Of a stretch of 64,000 nt of DNA, positions 26,746 to 34,971 are shown in pieces. Position 1 is the first letter of the stretch. The number at the start of each line of letters is the position of its first letter. The stretch is taken from positions 3,286,001-3,350,000 of the forward strand of contig NZ_CP015600.1 in the NCBI RefSeq assembly GCF_001647715.1, given 5' to 3'. A model generated the notes under the pieces. It was not told the DNA's origin, ran no database searches, and saw nothing but the letters and a program-made list of their open reading frames with translations. The position numbers were made by a program, and so were the translations under genes. Source of the DNA: Pseudomonas antarctica (GTDB lineage Bacteria; Pseudomonadota; Gammaproteobacteria; Pseudomonadales; Pseudomonadaceae).

Positions 26746-27438
26746 ATGCGTACCATTGGCCTAATCGGCGGCATGAGCTGGGAGTCCAGCGCCGAGTATT
26801 ACCGCATCATCAACCAACGCGTGCGCGACCAACTTGGCCCACTGCGCTCTGCGCAATTGTTGATGTACAGCGTGGATTTCGGCCCGATGGAACAGGCTCA
26901 GCATGCCGGCCGCTGGGATGACACCGCGCTGATTCTGGAAGATGCCGCGCGCCGCCTGCAAGCCGGCGGTGCCGAGTGTGTGGTGCTGTGTACCAACACC
27001 ATGCATTTGGTGGCGCCGCGCATTGAAGCGGCGGTGTCGATTCCGTTTCTGCATATTGCCGATGCCGCCGGGGCAGCGGCCGTTGAGCGCGGCACGCTGA
27101 CGGTCGGCCTGCTGGGCACCGCGTTCACCATGGAACAGGATTTTCTCAAAGCGCGCCTGGCCGCCCAGGGCTTGACCGTGCTGGTGCCCGACGCGGACGA
27201 ACGCCAGGCCGTGCACCGGATCATCTATGAGGAGTTGTGTGTCGGGGTGATCAACCAGGCTTCGCGCCAGGTCTATCAGCGCGTAATCGCCACCCTGGCC
27301 GCACGGGGTGCCCAGGCCATCATCCTCGGGTGCACGGAAATCGGCCTGCTGATCAAGCCTGAACACAGCGACCTGCCGCTGCTGGACACCACCGAGCTGC
27401 ATGCGCAGGCCGCGGTGGCGTTTGCGCTGGAGGATTAA
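26746..27438 (+). CDS. aspartate/glutamate racemase family protein (YgeA-like)
   Basis: A 230-residue Asp/Glu racemase-type enzyme. The N-terminus MRTIGLIGGMSWESSAEYY is the signature of the YgeA/aspartate racemase subfamily. The two catalytic cysteines are in VVLCTNTMHLVA (about residue 84) and ILGCTEIGLL (about residue 196), so the two-base mechanism is intact. It interconverts D and L forms of an amino acid; related enzymes have broad substrate range. AGGAG precedes the ATG. Its stop overlaps that of the convergent acetyltransferase gene. Confidence 0.92.
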   Translation: MRTIGLIGGMSWESSAEYYRIINQRVRDQLGPLRSAQLLMYSVDFGPMEQAQHAGRWDDTALILEDAARRLQAGGAECVVLCTNTMHLVAPRIEAAVSIPFLHIADAAGAAAVERGTLTVGLLGTAFTMEQDFLKARLAAQGLTVLVPDADERQAVHRIIYEELCVGVINQASRQVYQRVIATLAARGAQAIILGCTEIGLLIKPEHSDLPLLDTTELHAQAAVAFALED

Positions 27439-27947
27439 GCCGATTTGCGCAGGCGCGCCATGCTAAGGGTGTCGACAAAGACACCGTCACGCAGGGCGTA
27501 ATCGCGCAACCGACCTTCAACTTCGAAGCCGAACTTGCGGTACAGGTTATGCGCCGCCTCGTTGTCGGCGTACACCGTGAGTTCCACGCGGTGCAGGTTC
27601 ATCCAGTTGTCGGCCACATCCAGCGCGGCCGTCAACAACCTGGAACCCACACCCTTGCCCTGCCAGGCCGTCGCCACGCCCATGCCGAACGAACCGACGT
27701 GGCTCTGGCGTACGCGCAGGTACTGTTCCATGCCGAGCTGACCAATCACCTCGCCGCCATGCATCGCCACCAGCTGTAGCCGGCGCTCGTTATCCATCAC
27801 CAACCGCTTGCGCCAGGCCTCGATCGACTGAAAAGGCATTTGCAGCACCTGACGACACACAGCCGGTTCGTTATAGAGCGCAGCCACACCTTCAAGGTGG
27901 GCTTCGGTAAAGCGCTGGATCACGATGTGGGGTTCAGGCGTGTGCAT
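27435..27947 (-). CDS. GNAT family N-acetyltransferase (YhhY/AaaT-like)
   Basis: A 170-residue GNAT protein. The acetyl-CoA binding loop is GVATAWQGKGVGSRLL (about residues 90-105), followed by NWMNLHRVELTVYADNEAAHNLYRK-type motif B in which the last segment is LYRKFGFEVEGRLRDYALRDG. The pattern is close to E. coli YhhY (AaaT), an L-amino acid N-acetyltransferase, so an amino acid or peptide amine is the likely acceptor. The stop codon shares the TTAA with the racemase stop (4-base convergent overlap). Confidence 0.88.
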   Translation of the reverse strand: MHTPEPHIVIQRFTEAHLEGVAALYNEPAVCRQVLQMPFQSIEAWRKRLVMDNERRLQLVAMHGGEVIGQLGMEQYLRVRQSHVGSFGMGVATAWQGKGVGSRLLTAALDVADNWMNLHRVELTVYADNEAAHNLYRKFGFEVEGRLRDYALRDGVFVDTLSMARLRKSA

Positions 27948-28176
27948 TGTGTTTCATCCTTTGAAAGACAAGTGGCAGGCCAGTGTAGGGGCAAACCAGC
28001 TTCTCTGACGAGCCCGGAATCCTCCCGCAAATCAACCGGCTGTATCCTGCATCTGTACGATAGCGATCGCACCCGGCAGCGCGGATACTTGGCGCAGGCC
28101 CTGCCACGTCAATCCAACGTTTCGGCCTTTAACCCTGTGACGAAAACAACAAAAAAAGTCCCACAGAGGAACGCCC

Positions 28177-29148
28177 ATGAATCGTCTTGATCCCTCGGGC
28201 CTGTTACAGGCCTTCAGCACCCTGACCCTGGATTTGCAGCGACTTGCCCAGCACCAGGACATCGAACATTTTCAGCAGCATGCACTGACGCATATCAGCC
28301 AGTTACTGGCGTTTGACAGCGCCTGGTGGGGGCGCGCGGCGCTGATAGGAGGCTTGCCGGAAGAGCACAGCAGCTATCTGTACCAGTTGCCGCCGGGTTA
28401 TTTGGACGACTGGCAATCGATCCGCCATATGGATGTGACGATCAAGCAGGTACATGCGGCGCCAGGCCAGGCCGTCATCATCGACATGCGCGACTGCGCC
28501 AGCGGCGCCGGCTTGAATTGGCTCGGCGAACGGCACGGGATCGGCGAGTTGTTGTGCGTCATCCATGTCGACCCGCTCACTTGTCTGAGCGATCACCTGA
28601 CCTTGTACCGCAAGCCTGCGGCTGCGAAATTCAACGAGCAGGACTGCCTGCTGCTCAACAACCTGATGCTTCACTTGGTGGCGGCGGTTTCGGCGAACCA
28701 GATCCGCACCCTGGTGGCCATGCGCGAAACGCTCACAAGCCCACGCAATCTCGCGCTGGCGGTGTGCGGCCCGCGCGGCGTCCTGCAGTGCGCCGAGCGC
28801 GGCTTTACCGATTTACTGCTCAGTGAATGGCCGCAATGGAGCGGCCCTACCCTGCCGGTGGCCCTGGATGAGCGCGGCTACGAGGGCAAGCAGATCCACA
28901 TTGAGGTTTCGGCGGTGGGCGATCAGTTTCTGCTGGCGGCGCGCATCAACCGCGCCCTGCCCCAGCTCAGCCCAAGGGAAAACGACGTCGCCCAAGGCTT
29001 TGGCGAGGGCAAGACCTATAAGGAAGTCGCCCGCGACCTTGGCCTGTCGCCCAATACCGTACGCCATCATATTCGCGGTATCTACACCAAGCTCGGCGTC
29101 AAGGACAAGGCGCGTATAGCGCACTTGGTGCACGCCCCACCCGACTGA
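28177..29148 (+). CDS. LuxR-type helix-turn-helix transcriptional regulator
   Basis: A 323-residue regulator with a C-terminal LuxR HTH (about residues 265-318: LSPRENDVAQGFGEGKTYKE and LSPNTVRHHIRGIYTKLGV). The roughly 250-residue N-terminal part does not show the autoinducer-binding pattern of quorum-sensing LuxR proteins and I do not recognise its fold; it may bind a small ligand. It lies 118 bases before an outer-membrane channel, MFS and amidohydrolase gene set on the same strand, so it is the likely local regulator. GAGGA lies about eight bases before the ATG. Confidence 0.88.
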   Translation: MNRLDPSGLLQAFSTLTLDLQRLAQHQDIEHFQQHALTHISQLLAFDSAWWGRAALIGGLPEEHSSYLYQLPPGYLDDWQSIRHMDVTIKQVHAAPGQAVIIDMRDCASGAGLNWLGERHGIGELLCVIHVDPLTCLSDHLTLYRKPAAAKFNEQDCLLLNNLMLHLVAAVSANQIRTLVAMRETLTSPRNLALAVCGPRGVLQCAERGFTDLLLSEWPQWSGPTLPVALDERGYEGKQIHIEVSAVGDQFLLAARINRALPQLSPRENDVAQGFGEGKTYKEVARDLGLSPNTVRHHIRGIYTKLGVKDKARIAHLVHAPPD

Positions 29149-29266
29149 TCTACACCGGTTTATCGCAGCGTTTTGCACTGTCGTTTTGACGGTCACGGGT
29201 TTCTTTTGCCCATTTTTTTACCGCTGCTGCACTCGCCCTGACGCTCCATTCAAGAGACGCCTCGCC

Positions 29267-30142
29267 ATGACCCCAACAACCGTGCGTAACCTGACGGTGC
29301 TGCTCGGCGGCACACTGCTGTGCCTCGATAGCCAGGCTGCCGACCTCAATGCCCGCGACTTTTTCAGCGCACCGCCAGGCACCAGCCTGGGCGCGCTGTA
29401 CTTGCCTGCGACGCGTGCCGGAAATTTCCACGGGCCTGCCGATACCACCGGCAAGGCCGACCTCAGGGTGAACGCCCTGGCATACCGCCAAGTGTATTTC
29501 ACCGACGCCTGCGGCACGCTGTGCACGCCGCAAGTCATCGTGCCCTTCGCCGACATCAATGCGCGCTTGCCTGGCGCCAGCCAACGCACTGGCGAAAGTG
29601 GGCTGGGCGATCCGCAAGTGGGCGGCACCGTGTTTTTCATCAACGACCCGGCCTCTCGTACCTACAGCGGCCTCTTGAGCCTGATCACCGTGCCGGTGGG
29701 CGAATACCACAGCAACAACCCGGACGTGTCTGCGGGCGCCAATCGCTGGGGCGCAACCTTTGTCTACAACTACACGCGAGGCATCGGCGAAAAATGGGTG
29801 CTGGAAGCCAATCTGGAAGCCCAGCTCTACGCCCCCAATGACGACTATTTCGGCAGCCAGCTCAAGCAAGCCCCGCTGTATCGCCTGCAAGCATTTGCCT
29901 CCTACGACTTCAGCCCCGCCACTTACGGTGCGTTGCGCCTGATCCAGGCCGACGGTGGGGCGCTGCGCCTCAACAACCGTCAACTCGACGACACCCACAA
30001 ACGCTACACCCAGGTCGGGTTCGAGGTCGGGCACTGGCTCGACAAGCAGAACCAACTGATGTTCGGCCTTTCGCAAAATGTCGCCGCGTCCAACGGTTAC
30101 GCCGGAACCGATGCGCTGTTGCGCCTGGTCCACGTGTTCTGA
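29267..30142 (+). CDS. outer membrane beta-barrel channel of the MetA/phenol-degradation family
   Basis: A 291-residue protein with a signal peptide (TVRNLTVLLGGTLLCLDSQA, cleavage around AQA/DLN) and an amphipathic beta-strand pattern throughout, including SGLLSLITVPVGEYH, GATFVYNYTRGIGEKWVLEANLE and YTQVGFEVGHWLDKQNQLMFGLSQN, of the family often annotated as phenol meta-degradation (SphA/Omp_activator) outer-membrane transporters. It ends in an aromatic residue (HVF), as barrel proteins do. ATG 29267 is preferred because the signal peptide begins there. The MFS gene starts 36 bases downstream, so the pair probably carries one substrate across both membranes. Confidence 0.82.
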   Translation: MTPTTVRNLTVLLGGTLLCLDSQAADLNARDFFSAPPGTSLGALYLPATRAGNFHGPADTTGKADLRVNALAYRQVYFTDACGTLCTPQVIVPFADINARLPGASQRTGESGLGDPQVGGTVFFINDPASRTYSGLLSLITVPVGEYHSNNPDVSAGANRWGATFVYNYTRGIGEKWVLEANLEAQLYAPNDDYFGSQLKQAPLYRLQAFASYDFSPATYGALRLIQADGGALRLNNRQLDDTHKRYTQVGFEVGHWLDKQNQLMFGLSQNVAASNGYAGTDALLRLVHVF

Positions 30143-30178
30143 CGCGCTTTCCCGAGCCCCTTTTCCCGGAGCAAGAAG

Positions 30179-31348
30179 ATGCACACTCAAACCCATGCCG
30201 CACAACATGAGGCCTCAGCCTCATCGTCCTCCTGGGCACTGCTGGCAGCCATCGTGCTGTTCGCCGCAATCACCCCGACCATCCTGATGACCGCCCCCGC
30301 CGTGGCTTCACAGTTGGCGAGTCAATGGCAACTGAGCCCTGCGCAAATCGGTGATCTGTTTTCCGTCGAACTGGGCGCCATGAGCCTGGCGACGCTGCCC
30401 GCGCTCTGGTGGCTCAAACGGGTCGACTGGCGGGTGGCGGCCTTATGCGCCGCACTCCTGTTCATCGCGGCCAATCTGCTGTCGATGCTCGCCGACACCT
30501 ACGCCAGCTTGCTTGCCTTGCGCTTCGCCAGTGCGTTGGCCGGAGGTTCATTGATGATCATCTGCCTGGCCAGTGCCGCCCATACGGCCAACCCCAGCCG
30601 GGTCTACGGGCTATGGGTGATGGGGCAACTGGTGGTCGGCGCCTTGGGCCTTGCGGTACTTCCGGGCTTATTCGAACGCTACGGCTTGAATGCCTGCTAC
30701 CTCATCCTGGCGGTCCTGATGACCATACTCTTGCCCCTGGCCCGTGGTTTTCCCCGTGCCAGCCCGGCGAACAAGGCGAACGACAGCCCTTCGCTGCACC
30801 GCTCACCCTGGAAGGCCGCGCTGGGGATCGCAGCGGTCCTGGCCTTTTACATCAGCCTCGGCGGCGTCTGGACCTTCATCGGTGCCCTGGGTGCGCGTGC
30901 CGGAATCTCGCCACAGCACAGCGGTGAAGTGTTGGCCGTCGCGACGCTGATGGGCATTGCCGGGGCGGCGTGCGCTGCGCTGATCGGTGCGCGCCTGCCG
31001 CGTGGGGTGCTGTTGCTCGCGGGCTATGCACTGATGGCGACCGCCGTGCTGCTACTGCTCGGCCAACCCGCGCTGCTGCGTTTTGCGCTGGCGGCGCTGC
31101 TGTTCAAGTTCACCTGGACCTTCATCCTGCCGCTGATCCTCGCCTGCCTGGCCGACCTGGACCACAGCGGCAAGTTGATGAACGCCTCCAACCTGGTGAT
31201 CGGCGGCGGCCTGGCCATCGGCCCTGCCGTCGCCGGCCGGCTGATCGAGACCAGTGGCGGGTTTACCGCGCTGCTGGTCGGCGCTGCCGTTATCACCTTG
31301 CTGTCCCTGGCGATGACCTTCGCCAGCCGCCCATCACAACCCCGCTGA
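30179..31348 (+). CDS. MFS transporter
   Basis: A 389-residue permease with about twelve hydrophobic helices. It has the typical MFS loop 2-3 region reduced to LKRVDWRVAALCAALL and a central cytoplasmic linker RGFPRASPANKANDSPSLHRSP near residue 195 (only its basic character matters). It lacks a long periplasmic domain. GGAG lies eight bases before the ATG. It sits between the outer-membrane channel gene (36 bases) and the HDAC-like gene (12 bases). The natural reading is uptake of the compound that the amidohydrolase deacylates; export cannot be excluded. Confidence 0.88.
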   Translation: MHTQTHAAQHEASASSSSWALLAAIVLFAAITPTILMTAPAVASQLASQWQLSPAQIGDLFSVELGAMSLATLPALWWLKRVDWRVAALCAALLFIAANLLSMLADTYASLLALRFASALAGGSLMIICLASAAHTANPSRVYGLWVMGQLVVGALGLAVLPGLFERYGLNACYLILAVLMTILLPLARGFPRASPANKANDSPSLHRSPWKAALGIAAVLAFYISLGGVWTFIGALGARAGISPQHSGEVLAVATLMGIAGAACAALIGARLPRGVLLLAGYALMATAVLLLLGQPALLRFALAALLFKFTWTFILPLILACLADLDHSGKLMNASNLVIGGGLAIGPAVAGRLIETSGGFTALLVGAAVITLLSLAMTFASRPSQPR

Positions 31349-31360
31349 ACTGGAGCCTGT

Positions 31361-32473
31361 ATGAACCGAACCACCGCGTTTTTCTTTGATGAAATGACCC
31401 TGTGGCACAGCGCCAGTGCCCACGCGCTGACCTTGCCCGTGGGCGGATGGGTGCAGCCGCCGGCCGGCAGCGGGCATGCCGAGTCGCCGGACACCAAGCG
31501 ACGCTTGAAAAGCCTGCTGGACGTGTCCGGCTTGAGTCGCCACTTGCACCTGCACAGCGCTCCTCCCGCCAGTGAAGAGGATCTGCTGCGGGTGCATGGC
31601 AGCCACTACCTGCAACGTTTCAAGGCCCTGAGCGATGCCGGCGGTGGTGAACTCGGCCCCCAGGCCCCGATAGGTCCGGGCAGCTACGAAATTGCCAAGT
31701 TATCCGCCGGCTTGACCATCGCCGCGGTGGACACAGTCCTAAACGGCCAGGCACACAATGCCTATTCGCTGTCGCGGCCACCGGGGCACCATTGCTTGGC
31801 CGACAGCGCGATGGGCTTCTGTTTCCTCGCCAACATTGCGCTTGCCATCGAAGTGGCCAAGGCGCGCAACGGGCTGGGCAAGGTCGCCGTGATCGACTGG
31901 GACGTCCATCATGGCAATGGCACCCAATCGATTTTCGAGGACCGGGGCGATGTGTTGACGATTTCACTGCATCAGGACGGTTGTTATCCGCCGGGTTACA
32001 GCGGCGAGCAGGATCGCGGCCGTGGCGCCGGCCTGGGGGCGAATATCAATATTCCATTGCCGCCGGGCAGTGGGCACGACGCGTACCTGCATGCCATGGC
32101 GCGCATCGTGGTGCCGGCGCTGGAACGGTTTCAACCGGAGCTGATCATCGTTGCTTGCGGCTATGACGCCAACGCCGTCGACCCGTTGGCGCGCATGCTG
32201 CTGCACAGTGACTCTTTCCGGCTGATGACCCGCGCGCTACGCCTGGCGGCAGAGCGCCTGTGCCAGGGCCGCCTGGTGCTGGTGCATGAGGGCGGCTACA
32301 GCGAAGCCTATGTGCCGTTTTGCGGGTTGGCCACCCTGGAGGAGTTAAGCGGTGTGCGCACAGCGGTGCAAGACCCGATGCTGGAATTTGTCCAGTTGCA
32401 GCAACCCAACGCGACGTTGCTGACATTCCAGAAGCAATGGATCGAGCAGTTGGCGCGCGGGCTTATCGATTAA
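31361..32473 (+). CDS. class II histone deacetylase-like amidohydrolase
   Basis: A 370-residue zinc amidohydrolase strongly resembling bacterial HDAH enzymes of class 2. The His-His pair is in SRPPGHHCLAD (about residue 145), the zinc Asp-x-His in VIDWDVHHGNGTQ (about 185), the second zinc Asp in ACGYDANAVDPLARM, and the catalytic tyrosine loop is in HEGGYSEAYVPFCG. All key residues are present, so it should remove acetyl groups from amines such as acetylpolyamines or acyl-lysine-like compounds. It closes a channel-MFS-amidohydrolase operon controlled probably by the LuxR-type gene. Its stop overlaps the convergent garK stop by four bases. Confidence 0.92.
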   Translation: MNRTTAFFFDEMTLWHSASAHALTLPVGGWVQPPAGSGHAESPDTKRRLKSLLDVSGLSRHLHLHSAPPASEEDLLRVHGSHYLQRFKALSDAGGGELGPQAPIGPGSYEIAKLSAGLTIAAVDTVLNGQAHNAYSLSRPPGHHCLADSAMGFCFLANIALAIEVAKARNGLGKVAVIDWDVHHGNGTQSIFEDRGDVLTISLHQDGCYPPGYSGEQDRGRGAGLGANINIPLPPGSGHDAYLHAMARIVVPALERFQPELIIVACGYDANAVDPLARMLLHSDSFRLMTRALRLAAERLCQGRLVLVHEGGYSEAYVPFCGLATLEELSGVRTAVQDPMLEFVQLQQPNATLLTFQKQWIEQLARGLID

Positions 32474-33612
32474 ACCCTGGGCGCCGCCAGCCGCCATAAG
32501 CGCGCGATGTCCGAGGCCCGCTCGCGTAATAAACGCGGCGCTTCGCTGCAAGCCTGTTCCAGGCTCATCGGGCCCGAAGGCAAGGCGAATGCGGCGTCCA
32601 CACCGTGGGCGTACATTTGCTCGTAGCCATCGCCCAGTGTGCCGGCGATCACGATCACCGGCACGTTGTGCTGGCGGGCAATGCGTGCCACGCCGAACGG
32701 GGTTTTGCCACGCAGCGTCTGGGCATCGAAGCGGCCTTCGCCGGTAATCACCAGATCGGCGCCCCGTACGGCTTCGTCCAGCCCCACCAATTCGGCGACG
32801 ACCTCAACGCCGGCGCGAAATTGCGCGTCCAGGAAGGCCTTGGCGGCAAACCCCAAGCCACCTGCTGCACCACTACCGGGCTCATCACGCACGTCTTTGG
32901 GCAGAACCTTGGCGCAGTGATCGGCAAAATGGCCGAGGGCGGCGTCCAGTTGTTCGACCTGCTGCGCATTCGCACCTTTTTGCGGGCCGAAGATGGCAGA
33001 GGCGCCGTGTGCGCCGCACAGCGGGTTGTTCACGTCGGCGGCAATCTCAAAGCGTACGTGGGCCAGCCGTGGGTCCTGTTGTTCAAGATTGATGCGCGCC
33101 AGGCCTGCCAAGGCCAGGCCACCGGGCGCAAGTATCTGGTCCTGGGCATCGAACAGTTGCACGCCGAGCGCCTGCATCGCGCCTGCACCACCGTCGTTGG
33201 TGGCGCTGCCGCCAATCGCCAGGATGACGCGCCGGGCGCCAGCATCCAATGCGGCGCGTATCAGTTCGCCGGTGCCGTACGTGGTGCTGGTGCAGGCATC
33301 GCGCTGACCCGGCGGCACACGTTGCAAGCCGCTGGCTTCGGCCATCTCGATAATCGCGGTGCAGCTGTCGGCCAGCCAGCCCCAGCGCGCTTCAACCGTC
33401 CCGCCCAACGGACCTCGCACAGTGTGGCTGCGCAGTTCGCCATTGCAGGCGGCGAGTACCGAATCCACGGTGCCTTCACCGCCATCGGCCATCGGGCACT
33501 GGATCAAGCGTGCATCCGGCCACACCTGGGCCAACCCTTCGGCAATCGCCTGGGCGACACCTTCGGCACTCAGACTGTCCTTGAATGAGTCGGGGGCGAT
33601 GATGATTTTCAT
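32470..33612 (-). CDS. garK: glycerate kinase (GarK type)
   Basis: A 380-residue glycerate 2-kinase of the GarK family. The N-terminus MKIIIAPDSFKDSLSAEGVA is the family signature; further marks are CPMADGGEGTVDSVLA, ILAIGGSATNDGGAGAMQALG and GEGRFDAQTLRGKTPFGVARIA. It phosphorylates glycerate made from glucarate or galactarate. The frame extends upstream to 33753, but ATG 33612 matches the conserved start. The gene lies 91 bases after cdaR on the same strand, fitting the sugar-diacid regulon. Confidence 0.94.
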   Translation of the reverse strand: MKIIIAPDSFKDSLSAEGVAQAIAEGLAQVWPDARLIQCPMADGGEGTVDSVLAACNGELRSHTVRGPLGGTVEARWGWLADSCTAIIEMAEASGLQRVPPGQRDACTSTTYGTGELIRAALDAGARRVILAIGGSATNDGGAGAMQALGVQLFDAQDQILAPGGLALAGLARINLEQQDPRLAHVRFEIAADVNNPLCGAHGASAIFGPQKGANAQQVEQLDAALGHFADHCAKVLPKDVRDEPGSGAAGGLGFAAKAFLDAQFRAGVEVVAELVGLDEAVRGADLVITGEGRFDAQTLRGKTPFGVARIARQHNVPVIVIAGTLGDGYEQMYAHGVDAAFALPSGPMSLEQACSEAPRLLRERASDIARLWRLAAPRV

Positions 33613-33703
33613 GGGGTTTCTCCGTTTTTTATAACGCCCATGCTGCCAGTTGGCTGCGGCAATGACGCCGGTCAGATGCACAAGTGTGAGTGAGGTTTGT
33701 TGT

Positions 33704-34810
33704 TCATTTCGACAAAGCCTGGGGCAACAACTGTACGCCGAGGTAAAGGGCAAGCATGCCGTCGAGGGTCAGTGGGTCGACACCACTCAACTCGGCTATG
33801 CGCTCCATCCGATAACGCAGGCTGTTGCGGTGAATACCCAACGCATCGGCACATGCCTGGCTCTGGCCGTCGTGTTCGCACCAACTGCGCAACGTCGCCA
33901 GCAACTGACCGTTGGTGTCCTTGGCCAGCACTTTGCGCAACGGGTTGAGCAATTCGTCGAGGGCGTCTTCATTACGGTGTCGCCAGAGCATCACGGGCAA
34001 ACGATAACGGTTGAGCGTCAACAGCCGTGATTGCGGGAGAATATCGCGACCATAGGCGAGCAAGTCCCCCACGCGACGGTAACACCGGCGCAGCCCCGCC
34101 AAGCCATCGGCCTGACCGCCCACGGCCACTCGCAGGATATTCCAGCCCAGGCCTTCAAGCTTCTCCAGCAAGCGCAGGTTATCCACGTGCACCGCTGCCG
34201 GTCGGCACCACAGCAGGGAAAATTGCGCGGAGCTGACGCACCAACTGTCCGGGTAGCGGCTGGTGAGCCAGGCGCTCAACGCGTCCGCCGATTGGCCCAC
34301 GCCCAGCTCGAACAGGTACGGCGTGCGCGTCATTTGCGGTTTGAGCCCCAATTGTTGCGCCTCATCGACCAGGCGTGGCGAGTCGCCGGCGTCGGCCAAA
34401 AGCAACGCCAGCAGATCATCACAGCGCTGGCGCCGCCATTGCTGTTCGGCTTGTTGATGGCGATGGCTGACCAGCATTTCCGCCGTCATGCGCACCAACT
34501 CAGCGTAAGTGCGCAACAACTCGGGTTCACCGGTAATGCCGAGCACGCCGATAAGCCGCTGGTCGTGCATCAGCGGCAGGTTGATGCCGGGTTGCACGCC
34601 CTTCAGGTGTTTGGCGGTCTGGCCGTCGATTTCCACCACCCGACCGTTGGCCAGCACCAACTGCGCGCCTTCATGACGCGTGTTGATGCGCTCCGGCTCA
34701 CCGCTGCCGAGGATCAAGCCCTGGCTGTCCATGACGTTGACGTTGTAGGGCAGGATGGCCATGGTGCGATTGACGATATCCTGCGCCAGGTCATGATCCA
34801 GCTCGAACAT
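33704..34810 (-). CDS. cdaR: CdaR-family sugar diacid utilisation regulator
   Basis: A 368-residue regulator. Residues about 1-135 are the sugar-diacid recognition domain (DHDLAQDIVNRTMAILPYNVNVMD, with GVLGITGEPE in the middle). The C-terminus has the PucR-type HTH (CADALGIHRNSLRYRMERIAEL near residue 320). CdaR responds to glucarate, galactarate or glycerate and activates uptake and catabolic genes. It is followed by garK on the same strand and divergent from an MFS permease across 161 bases, in which a short palindrome (34870-34883) may be its site. Confidence 0.92.
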   Translation of the reverse strand: MFELDHDLAQDIVNRTMAILPYNVNVMDSQGLILGSGEPERINTRHEGAQLVLANGRVVEIDGQTAKHLKGVQPGINLPLMHDQRLIGVLGITGEPELLRTYAELVRMTAEMLVSHRHQQAEQQWRRQRCDDLLALLLADAGDSPRLVDEAQQLGLKPQMTRTPYLFELGVGQSADALSAWLTSRYPDSWCVSSAQFSLLWCRPAAVHVDNLRLLEKLEGLGWNILRVAVGGQADGLAGLRRCYRRVGDLLAYGRDILPQSRLLTLNRYRLPVMLWRHRNEDALDELLNPLRKVLAKDTNGQLLATLRSWCEHDGQSQACADALGIHRNSLRYRMERIAELSGVDPLTLDGMLALYLGVQLLPQALSK

Positions 34811-34869
34811 GGGGCTAAGTTCCTTGAAAGGCAGGGTTGTTCATAGGCACAGCGCAAAGCCTGCTTCAC

Positions 34870-34883
34870 TGTGCGCTAGCACA
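34870..34883. promoter_or_regulatory. palindrome between cdaR and the MFS gene, possible operator
   Basis: TGTGC-GCTA-GCACA is a perfect 5-base dyad with a self-complementary centre, placed in the divergent promoter region of cdaR and the permease gene. It is a candidate CdaR or cAMP-type site; the assignment is a guess from position. Confidence 0.3.
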
Positions 34884-34971
34884 AAGACAGCACCCCGGCC
34901 GGTGGCCGAGACTCTTTGGGCGATCAACGTTACCCTCGCATCGCAAAAAATCATAATAAAGAGAGACTGCC

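Noticed and set aside
32470..33753. Longer glycerate kinase starting at 33753
   Set aside because: The conserved MKIIIAPDSF start is at 33612; the extension overlaps the end of cdaR.
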